From assembly GCA_027592485.1 (NCBI GenBank), contig JAQCKL010000069.1, positions 1-12,589 on the forward strand: 12,589 nt of DNA. Reading direction: 5' to 3'. Numbering within the stretch: the stretch's first letter is position 1; every line of letters starts with the position of its first letter. Under the pieces are notes generated by a model. That model had not been told where the DNA came from and did not search any database. It saw nothing but the letters and a program-made list of their open reading frames with translations. Source of the stretch: Cyanobacteriota bacterium. Lineage in GTDB: Bacteria; Cyanobacteriota; Cyanobacteriia; Phormidesmidales; Phormidesmidaceae. The translations under genes and the position numbers were made by a program. Below, piece by piece: positions 6,990 to 12,589 of this stretch.

Positions 6990-7317
6990 CAAAAATCTTC
7001 CTAGTGGACACCTGCGTTGTGTGGAACAAGCAAAGTTGTTGGTTTACGGCTTACGCTACGGCTCTAAAAGTCTGAAACAAGTAGCCTCAGCGCTAGTTCC
7101 GATGGCTATCAGATTGCAGGGAAGACGCAGCAAACACGCAGTTTACAATCTTACTTCATCTTTGCGATCGCTATGCCCAGCCACTACCAAGAAGATGATG
7201 GGGCAGGGGTTGCAGCCCTATGACAGGGTGGAAAGCGTACTCAACGCTTGAAGCAACTAGCAGTAAAATGTCGGAACGCGCTGGCGTATTAAGGTGCATA
7301 TCGATTAGCAAATTATC

Positions 7318-7323
7318 TATAAA
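7318..7323 (+). promoter_or_regulatory. Possible -10 box for dapA
   Basis: TATAAA matches five of six bases of the -10 consensus and lies about 13 nt before the first leader stem, giving a start near 7331 and a ~208-nt leader. No good -35 hexamer is seen at the expected distance. Confidence 0.25.
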
Positions 7324-7335
7324 TTTGACGTAAGG

Positions 7336-7485
7336 CTTGTCCCTGGCGGCCCTGCCAATGCCAGTATGGCAGGGTGCGACACGGCACCTAACCTTGTTAT
7401 TACCCGCAAAGCGCTGCTATCGACAGGGACGGGCACAATGTTTATGCCACATCTAAACCAAGGCACAATAAAACTGTAGTGGTTT
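7336..7485 (+). promoter_or_regulatory. Structured dapA leader with competing hairpins
   Basis: GTCCCTG (7339-7345) pairs with CAGGGAC (7424-7430), extendable to 10 bp with two G-U pairs, closing a domain of about 98 nt. Inside, CCCTGCCA (7350-7357) and TGGCAGGG (7367-7374) form a perfect 8-bp hairpin. GGTGC (7373-7377) and GCACC (7384-7388) form another that shares bases 7373-7374 with it, so the two partly exclude each other. AAACCA (7455-7460) and TGGTTT (7480-7485) form a weaker stem. A 13-codon frame ATG 7438 to TAG 7479 could be a leader peptide; it is not lysine-rich. It does not resemble the lysine riboswitch consensus I know, and no ligand can be proposed. Confidence 0.35.
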
Positions 7486-7525
7486 CTGCTTTCAGCGGAC
7501 TGAGATAAGTTTTCGGCACTGTTTT

Positions 7526-7531
7526 GAGAGG
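7526..7531 (+). promoter_or_regulatory. Ribosome binding site deciding the dapA start
   Basis: GAGAGG is 7 nt upstream of the GTG at 7539. It overlaps the alternative TTG start at 7524, so the GTG is the more likely initiation codon. Confidence 0.6.
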
Positions 7532-7538
7532 TCAATGG

Positions 7539-8432
7539 GTGGGTTATTTCGGTAGGGTACTAACGGCTATGGTGACGCCATTCTCGCCGGATGGCAGTGT
7601 CGACTCCGCAACAGCGGCAGCGTTAGCGACCTATCTTGTGGAGCATGGTAGCGATGGCATTGTTGTGTGCGGGACAACGGGGGAATCACCCACCTTAACC
7701 TGGGAGGAAGAGCTTGAGCTTTTCAGCGCTGTCCAGGGAGCTGTAGGAGGCAAAGCCAAGGTAATTGCTGGAACAGGTTCGAACTCGACCCAAGAAGCGA
7801 TCTCGGCAACGAGTAAGGCTGCCAAGCTCGGCCTAGATGGGAGCCTTCAGGTTGTGCCCTATTACAACAAACCTCCCCAGGAAGGTCTGCTGAAGCACTT
7901 TCAGGCGATCGCTGCCGCCAGCCCTGATTTGCCCATGATGCTTTACAACATTCCTGGACGCACCGGTGCAAACTTGGCTTTGGAGACGATCACCCAGCTT
8001 GCCGAAATTCCCAACATTGTGGCGATTAAGGAAGCCAGTGGTAACCTAGATCATGTGAGTCAGATTTGTGCTTCAACTCCCCCAGGATTTTCGATCTATT
8101 CTGGTGATGATTCCTTGACACTGCCAATATTGTCAGTGGGCGGCTGTGGCGTCGTTAGTGTGGCAAGTCATTTGGTTGGAGATCGTCTTCAAGAAATGAT
8201 CCAGCATTTCGAAGTGGGTCATGTCAACAAGGCAACGAACATTCATCTAGAGTTATTTTCGCTTTTCAAGGGGTTGTTCATGATGACGAACCCTATTCCT
8301 GTCAAAGCAGCTCTAAGACTTCAAGGGTGGAAAGTTGGCGATGTTCGTCCTCCCCTATGTTCGGTTACTCCGGATGTAGAGAGTTCCTTGAAAGATCTAC
8401 TTAAATCCTTGTCTTTATTGAACACTATTTAG
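7539..8432 (+). CDS. dapA: 4-hydroxy-tetrahydrodipicolinate synthase
   Basis: Condenses pyruvate with L-aspartate semialdehyde, the committed step to diaminopimelate for peptidoglycan and to lysine; cytoplasmic, normally a tetramer. The TIM-barrel protein has the GTTGES block (45-50) holding the substrate threonine pair, Y136 in YNIPGR, R141, and the Schiff-base lysine K164 in AIKEASG. I choose the GTG at 7539 (297 residues): GAGAGG lies 7 nt upstream and the protein then starts just before FGRVLTAMVTPF as in relatives. A TTG at 7524 would add five residues. An out-of-frame ATG at 7535 opens only six codons. The end is ordinary. It is followed by rnj in the same direction after 329 bp, so a shared transcript is possible but not required. 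Confidence 0.96.
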   Translation: MGYFGRVLTAMVTPFSPDGSVDSATAAALATYLVEHGSDGIVVCGTTGESPTLTWEEELELFSAVQGAVGGKAKVIAGTGSNSTQEAISATSKAAKLGLDGSLQVVPYYNKPPQEGLLKHFQAIAAASPDLPMMLYNIPGRTGANLALETITQLAEIPNIVAIKEASGNLDHVSQICASTPPGFSIYSGDDSLTLPILSVGGCGVVSVASHLVGDRLQEMIQHFEVGHVNKATNIHLELFSLFKGLFMMTNPIPVKAALRLQGWKVGDVRPPLCSVTPDVESSLKDLLKSLSLLNTI

Positions 8433-8761
8433 CTCATTGACATCACACATAGCAGCTGAATTCACAGAAGTTGTGCCATGTTAGGTTTGGAAATCTTTTT
8501 AGAGCGCCAGATAGTAAAAGTGCTCTCCGCAAATCTAATCAAGCACTCTGCCACCAAAGGTTTCATAGTGATCAGCACTGAATGCAGGTGAAGTTTTAGC
8601 GATTGATCCATTCACAATGGTTGCTGATATTCTCTGTCCCTTTTGCCTCTAACCCATCCTCCCCGCCAAGCACATCAAAGCATTGAGAGACTCAAAGCAT
8701 CCGTATCTCTGCCCCTAGTGCTTGCCATCGTTTTTTCTTGTAAACTCACGTTCATTAATGT
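8433..8761. other. Intergenic region, dapA / rnj
   Basis: This 329-bp stretch has no recognised gene. A 37-codon frame, ATG 8478 to TGA 8591, is preceded by a weak AGAAG and is discussed as a possible small ORF. AGAGCGC (8501-8507) and GTGCTCT (8520-8526) can form a 7-bp stem including one G-U, without a following T-run. TCAAAGCAT is repeated at 8675 and 8692, and TTGAG/CTCAA (8683-8695) forms a small hairpin between the copies. No convincing promoter pair for rnj is visible. Confidence 0.5.
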
Positions 8762-10498
8762 ATGAAACCAAAACAATCTAAAACCGCCTTAAAAGTCATT
8801 CCCCTGGGAGGACTGCATGAAATCGGCAAAAATACCTGCGTCTTTGAAATAAACGATGAAATCATGCTGTTGGATGCAGGCTTAGCCTTCCCAACCGATG
8901 AAATGCATGGGGTTAATATTGTTCTTCCTGACGTCACCTATCTACGGGAAAACCGACACAAAATCAAAGGCATGATTGTTACCCATGGTCATGAGGACCA
9001 TATCGGGGGCATTGCCTTTCATTTAAAGCAGTTTGATATTCCCGTGATCTACGGACCAAGACTAGCCATGGCTCTGCTAGAGGGCAAGCTAGAAGAGGCT
9101 GGGGTACGAGATCGCACTGAATTACGCCCGGTCAGACCACGCGATACAGTACATCAGGGTAACTCCTTCATCGTGGAATACATCCGTAATACTCACTCCA
9201 TCGCGGATAGCTGCAGCGTTGCGATTCATACCCCCGTGGGCATTGTTATCCACACTGGGGATTTCAAGGTTGACCACACTCCGGTCGATGGTGAGCACTT
9301 CGATTTTCAAAAGTTCGCAGAATATGGAGAACGAGGTGTTCTCTGTCTGATTAGTGACTCGACTAATTCAGAATTGCCTGGCCATACTGCTTCTGAGCGT
9401 TCTGTATTTCCCAATCTTGACCGCATTTTCGCACAAGCTGAAGGGAGACTCGTTGTCACGACATTTTCCTCTTCCGTGCATCGAGTCAATATGATTCTGG
9501 AATTGGCCAAAAAGCACAACCGGATGGTTTTTGTGGTAGGCCGTTCCATGTTGAACGTGATTGCCCATGCCAGAGATTTAGGATACATCGACTGTGAAGA
9601 TAGTCGATTCCAACCCCTGCGGAATCTCCGTCAGTATGCAGACAAAGATGTACTCATCCTGACTACCGGCTCACAAGGGGAGCCCATGGCTGCACTCACC
9701 CGGATTGCTAATGACTCCCATCGCCAGATCAAGGTCAAAGCAGGCGATACCGTTGTATTTTCTGCCAACCCAATTCCGGGTAATACCATTGCTGTGGTTA
9801 ATACGATTGATAAGCTAATGATGCAAGGAGCCCAGGTTATTTACGGTCGCCACCATGGCATCCATGTATCGGGTCATGGCTCCCAGGAAGACCAAAAGCT
9901 GATGCTGGGTCTTACCCGACCCAAATTTTTCCTTCCTGTGCACGGAGAGCACCGTATGCTGGTCCGTCACTCCCAAACAGCCCAGAGCATGGGTGTGCCA
10001 GCCGAGAATATGGTGATTATCAAGAATGGCGACATCGTCACCTTGACCCCTGACCGCATCGCCATTGATGGCAAGGTCCAATCAGGGGTAGAACTGGTTG
10101 ACTCATCACGACAGGGCATTGTTGATCAAGCAACCTTAAAGGATCGACAGCAGCTAGCAGAGGATGGCATTGTCACCATCGGTGTGACATTTGACAATAA
10201 TGGCGCTTTAGTAACCGAGCCTGCCGTTAACTTACGAGGCATCGCCCAGGCCGTAGATGCAGCCCGGCTCCAGCAGCAAGTTGCCAACTTAATCGGCATC
10301 ACAATTTCAGAGCGCCGAAAAGCAGGCGATTTAGACCTTGAAGCCTTGCAACCCAAGCTGGAGACTGAAGTACGACGATTGATACGTCGGGAAATTCCTA
10401 AGCGTTACCCAATGGTGGTGTTGTTAGTACAACACGCGGCTATCACCCGTAAAGCTAAAGTTGTAGCCAGCCCTGTCCCAGCTCTAGGAGCCGTTTAA
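8762..10498 (+). CDS. rnj: Ribonuclease J
   Basis: A 578-residue metallo-beta-lactamase/beta-CASP nuclease combining 5'-to-3' exonuclease and endonuclease activity in mRNA decay and rRNA maturation. The zinc site is complete: HGHEDH (75-80), H144 in RNTHS and D167 in TGDFK. The beta-CASP part has the SDSTN block (198-202), the GSQGEPMA block (303-310), HVSGHG (368-373) and PVHGEH (392-397), which supplies the last metal ligand. The C-terminal third (from about 440) is the RNase J dimerisation and accessory region. Cyanobacterial RNase J proteins are typically around 600 residues or longer, so this one is on the short side. The ATG has no Shine-Dalgarno sequence. It lies downstream of dapA, a pairing also seen in other cyanobacteria, and upstream of rne. 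Confidence 0.96.
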   Translation: MKPKQSKTALKVIPLGGLHEIGKNTCVFEINDEIMLLDAGLAFPTDEMHGVNIVLPDVTYLRENRHKIKGMIVTHGHEDHIGGIAFHLKQFDIPVIYGPRLAMALLEGKLEEAGVRDRTELRPVRPRDTVHQGNSFIVEYIRNTHSIADSCSVAIHTPVGIVIHTGDFKVDHTPVDGEHFDFQKFAEYGERGVLCLISDSTNSELPGHTASERSVFPNLDRIFAQAEGRLVVTTFSSSVHRVNMILELAKKHNRMVFVVGRSMLNVIAHARDLGYIDCEDSRFQPLRNLRQYADKDVLILTTGSQGEPMAALTRIANDSHRQIKVKAGDTVVFSANPIPGNTIAVVNTIDKLMMQGAQVIYGRHHGIHVSGHGSQEDQKLMLGLTRPKFFLPVHGEHRMLVRHSQTAQSMGVPAENMVIIKNGDIVTLTPDRIAIDGKVQSGVELVDSSRQGIVDQATLKDRQQLAEDGIVTIGVTFDNNGALVTEPAVNLRGIAQAVDAARLQQQVANLIGITISERRKAGDLDLEALQPKLETEVRRLIRREIPKRYPMVVLLVQHAAITRKAKVVASPVPALGAV

Positions 10499-10512
10499 AG
10501 CGCTCAGTCAAG

Positions 10513-10559
10513 GGAGTCAGTAGCCCTCAATAGGGCAATTGATGCGGCTGGCTGACTCC
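10513..10559 (+). terminator. Probable 3'-end stem-loop of rnj
   Basis: GGAGTCAG (10513-10520) pairs perfectly with CTGACTCC (10552-10559), and AGCC (10522-10525) with GGCT (10546-10549) beyond a small internal loop. An alternative inner hairpin is GCCCT/AGGGC (10523-10536). It starts 14 nt after the rnj stop codon. No T-run follows, so it may terminate weakly or mainly block 3' exonucleases. Confidence 0.45.
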
Positions 10560-10577
10560 GCCGAACTCCTCTGACTC

Positions 10578-10680
10578 GTCATTTAGGTCTAGAAGTATAA
10601 GTTGGCAAACTTGCCTGGAGGCTGGGTTAAAGCAGCTGCTCGCCAATATGCTGACCATGCAACGGTCAGGCCTAAATGAC
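10578..10680. repeat. 103-bp element bounded by 10-bp inverted repeats
   Basis: GTCATTTAGG (10578-10587) and CCTAAATGAC (10671-10680) are perfect inverted repeats. Between them lie the palindrome AGCAGCTGCT (10631-10640), TTGGC/GCCAA (10602-10606, 10642-10646) and hairpin CTGACC/GGTCAG (10651-10669), all of which nest without conflict. It could be a folded small RNA or a miniature insertion element; no target-site duplication is evident. Confidence 0.4.
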
Positions 10681-10807
10681 CAGGAATAAAATAGCACCAC
10701 CATCTCAATGGTCTAGCCTTACAAAAATTAATGTTCCTGAGCTGCCCTATATCAGGGAAAATGCAGCAGGATTGGTCTAATAGGTGGTGTATCTACTAAC
10801 CTAGGGT

Positions 10808-10813
10808 TATAAT
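10808..10813 (+). promoter_or_regulatory. -10 box of the likely rne promoter
   Basis: TATAAT is a perfect -10 hexamer. The expected -35 position (10785-10790, TGGTGT) is poor, which is common for cyanobacterial promoters. Transcription would start at about 10820, leaving a leader of about 340 nt before rne. Confidence 0.5.
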
Positions 10814-10819
10814 GCTGGC

Positions 10820-11160
10820 TAACAGAAGTGACTAAGCTATCCTGGCTTGGGCAGCACCTATCGATTCAGTTGGCTGCATGGTTTTGAAGGTCAAGGACTT
10901 CTGTCAGGATTTTTAGATTGATTCGGCAAAGTCTTGGCAAAGTTAAAGACGTCAGTGTTCTGATGATCTGAGCAGTAGTTGAAGCTTGATTAGTGTGTAT
11001 GTGATCTCAAGATAAGCTTTGGGCTGTTTCGAGTAACCATAGGGTTGATGGGCTGGTCGATTCATCCCTTTCATTTCTTTTAAGTAATACTTGTTCTCCC
11101 TTATTTTCCCTAACTTTTGGGAGGATTTAAAGGGCTTAATTTGGGTTTTGAGGATATTGA
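10820..11160 (+). promoter_or_regulatory. Long leader of rne
   Basis: If transcription starts near 10820 the leader is about 340 nt. ACAGAAGT (10822-10829) pairs with ACTTCTGT (10897-10904), so the extreme 5' end would be base-paired, and GCAGC/GCTGC (10851-10877) nests inside. GGCAAAGT is repeated at 10925 and 10936. The 3' part (about 11075-11120) is pyrimidine- and AU-rich, the kind of single-stranded sequence RNase E cuts. GAGG (11150-11153) lies 7 nt before the ATG. Long leaders serving RNase E autoregulation are known for rne in other bacteria; here that is inference. Confidence 0.4.
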
Positions 11161-12589
11161 ATGCCGAAGCAAATTGTTATTGCTGAGCAGCATAGAATCG
11201 CCGCCGTTTTTGCCGAAGATCAGATGCAAGAGCTGATTGTTGCTACTGGTACGCACCAGGTTGGCGACATTTACCTGGGCAGCGTTGAAAATGTATTGCC
11301 CGGTATCGATGCAGCCTTTGTGAATTTGGGAGACAGCGATCGTAACGGGTTCATGCACGTTACCGACTTAGGCCCTTTGCGCCTCAAACGTTCAGCGGGC
11401 TCAATCACTGAACTGTTAGCACCTCAGCAAAAGGTGCTGGTTCAGATTATGAAAGAACCCACTGGCAATAAGGGGCCAAGGCTTACGGGTAATGTGACAT
11501 TGCCAGGGCGCTACTTGGTCCTCATGCCCTACGGCAGAGGTGTCAACTTATCCCGCCGCATTCGTAGCGATAATGAGCGCAACCGCCTCCGCGCACTGGC
11601 TATTCTGATCAAACCTGCAGGCATGGGCTTGCTCGTGAGAACAGAGGCAGATGGTGTTCCTGAAGAAGCTATTATTGAAGATTTAGAAGCGCTCCAAAAG
11701 CAGTGGGAGCTCACGCAGCAAGAGGCTTTGTCAACGCGCCCTCCTGCCTTGCTAAATCGAGATGACGATTTTATTCAGCGGGTTTTGCGAGATGTTTACA
11801 GTGCCGATGTAAATCGCATTGTGGCTGATTCTCACACTGGCATGAAACGCATCAAGCAACAGTTGGCAAACTGGGGTGCTGGAATCATGCCCCAAGGGGT
11901 ACTGATCGACCACCACCGCGATCGCATCCCAGTATTAGAGTTTTTTCGAGTCAATGCTGCCATTCGCGAAGCCCTTAAGCCAAGGGTAGATCTACCTTCG
12001 GGCGGGTATATTATCATCGAGCCAACGGAGGCCCTAACGGTAATTGATGTCAATTCCGGTTCCTTTACCCGCTCTGCTACTGCTCGGGAAACCGTCCTGT
12101 GGACCAACTGTGAAGCAGCAATGGAAATTGCCCGCCAGTTGCGCTTACGCAACGTTGCTGGTGTTATTATCGTCGACTTCATTGATATGGATTCCCGGCG
12201 TGACCAGCTGCAAGTTCTTGAAAACTTTAATAAAGCGTTGCGCGCTGATAAGGCTCGTCCCCAAATCTCTCAACTTTCTGAATTAGGCTTGGTTGAGCTG
12301 ACTCGCAAGCGCCAAGGTCAGAACATTTATGAGTTATTTGGTCGGCCTTGCCAGACCTGTGGTGGTCTTGGTCATCTGGTACATCTACCAGGGGAAGCTG
12401 GGGGAATAGACCTGTCCCCTAGCAATGATCCAGCCCGAGAGATTGGGGCGGTCGGACGGCTTTCTCACCCTTCTCTTAGGGAAAATGGCCATGAAACCTT
12501 AGAACCTCAGGCCGATCTACAAGAGCTAGAGCTCATTCACCATCCTAGCTATAAAGAGAAGGGTGGCCAGACTAATCGCCGCCGTCGCC
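11161..12589 (+). CDS. rne: Ribonuclease E (partial, runs off the window)
   Basis: The central single-strand-specific endoribonuclease of mRNA decay and stable RNA processing. 476 codons are present with no stop; cyanobacterial RNase E is usually about 650-690 residues, so roughly 180-210 may be missing. The start ATG has GAGG 7 nt upstream and gives the usual cyanobacterial MPKQIVIAEQ opening. The S1 RNA-binding domain spans about 36-118. The 5'-monophosphate sensor pair is R160-T161 (LLVRTEADG). The DNase-I-like catalytic site has D296 (VIDVNSG) and D339 (IIVDFIDM). The Zn-link CxxC is C397/C400. From about residue 408 the conserved core ends and a low-complexity, Ser/Glu-rich region begins, reaching an arginine run (RRRR) at the last full codons. 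Cyanobacterial RNase E carries an arginine-rich motif that binds polynucleotide phosphorylase; whether this is it needs the missing sequence. Confidence 0.97.
   Translation, partial: MPKQIVIAEQHRIAAVFAEDQMQELIVATGTHQVGDIYLGSVENVLPGIDAAFVNLGDSDRNGFMHVTDLGPLRLKRSAGSITELLAPQQKVLVQIMKEPTGNKGPRLTGNVTLPGRYLVLMPYGRGVNLSRRIRSDNERNRLRALAILIKPAGMGLLVRTEADGVPEEAIIEDLEALQKQWELTQQEALSTRPPALLNRDDDFIQRVLRDVYSADVNRIVADSHTGMKRIKQQLANWGAGIMPQGVLIDHHRDRIPVLEFFRVNAAIREALKPRVDLPSGGYIIIEPTEALTVIDVNSGSFTRSATARETVLWTNCEAAMEIARQLRLRNVAGVIIVDFIDMDSRRDQLQVLENFNKALRADKARPQISQLSELGLVELTRKRQGQNIYELFGRPCQTCGGLGHLVHLPGEAGGIDLSPSNDPAREIGAVGRLSHPSLRENGHETLEPQADLQELELIHHPSYKEKGGQTNRRRR

Larger units (their letters stand above)
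6990..7523. promoter_or_regulatory. Divergent intergenic region, tig / dapA
   Basis: This 530-bp region carries the promoters of tig (minus) and dapA (plus). On the minus strand AGGAAG (about 7002-6997) is the tig ribosome binding site. A 76-codon frame from a GTG at 7021 to 7251 has no supporting features and I do not call it. A 7-bp direct repeat TACGGCT occurs at 7045 and 7057, and a HIP1 octamer at 7164. From 7318 on it holds a -10-like box and a structured dapA leader. Many cyanobacteria have asd directly before dapA; no trace of it is visible here. Confidence 0.5.
10499..10807 (+). other. Structured non-coding region downstream of rnj
   Basis: No gene is visible. It contains, in order, the strong stem at 10513-10559; a 10-bp inverted repeat bounding 10578-10680; hairpin ACCAT/ATGGT (10699-10712); and GCTGCCCT with AGGG/CAGC (10741-10767). 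This density suggests the rnj 3' untranslated region, an independent small RNA, or a degenerate repeat element. No known RNA family could be recognised. Confidence 0.45.

Noticed and set aside
7021..7251. 76-codon plus-strand frame starting at GTG upstream of dapA
   Set aside because: No Shine-Dalgarno sequence, no recognisable domain, overlaps the expected tig promoter, and contains a HIP1 site and short repeats; likely chance.
8501..8526. Stem AGAGCGC/GTGCTCT as a dapA terminator
   Set aside because: It includes a G-U pair, has a 12-nt loop and no T-run on the relevant side; too weak to call.
7140..8746. Shared 9-mer TTGTAAACT upstream of tig (minus, 7148-7140) and rnj (plus, 8738-8746)
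   Set aside because: The distances to the two start codons are very different (about 150 and 16 nt), and a single shared 9-mer in 12.6 kb is not surprising.
10878..10916. 12-codon upstream frame in the rne leader
   Set aside because: No ribosome binding site and too short to separate from chance.

Overview
The window is a stretch of ordinary cyanobacterial chromosome. The octamer GCGATCGC (HIP1, a cyanobacterial hallmark) occurs eight times (starts at 1019, 1422, 2223, 3040, 3443, 7164, 7905, 11918). Every recognisable protein also reads like a cyanobacterial family member, most clearly RNase E with its cyanobacterial N-terminus, RNase J and ClpP. Genus cannot be fixed from this; a Leptolyngbya/Synechococcales-like organism is a guess. 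I see no tRNA, rRNA, CRISPR array, transposase or phage gene.

Layout. 1-465: no convincing gene; it holds a 21-bp tandem repeat and a hairpin. 466-1215 (minus): dienelactone-hydrolase-family protein, divergent from 1350-2342 (plus): a GntR-family regulator with a long C-terminal domain; they share a 134-bp intergenic region with an inverted repeat. 2384-6989 (minus): a proteostasis cluster transcribed tig, clpP, clpX, alpha/beta hydrolase. The last three are packed with gaps of 9 and 2 nt; tig and clpP are separated by about 260 nt dense in palindromes. 7539-8432 (plus): dapA, preceded by a leader with competing hairpins. 8762-10498 (plus): ribonuclease J. 10499-11160: a 662-bp non-coding region with several inverted repeats, a TATAAT box and a probable ~340-nt leader. 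11161 to the window end (plus): the first 476 codons of ribonuclease E, running off the edge.

How it fits together. Trigger factor meets nascent chains at the ribosome, and ClpX unfolds substrates for ClpP. RNase J and RNase E are the two main cyanobacterial RNA-decay nucleases and sit next to each other here. DapA makes the first committed intermediate of lysine and diaminopimelate (cell wall) synthesis. The two hydrolases and the GntR protein are of unknown specificity.

I found no undescribed multi-gene system. The most interesting material is non-coding structure: a perfect 12-bp-arm hairpin inside the tig coding sequence, the palindrome cluster upstream of clpP, the switch-like dapA leader, and the inverted repeats between rnj and rne. 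All structures were found by eye; none has been folded or compared with other genomes.
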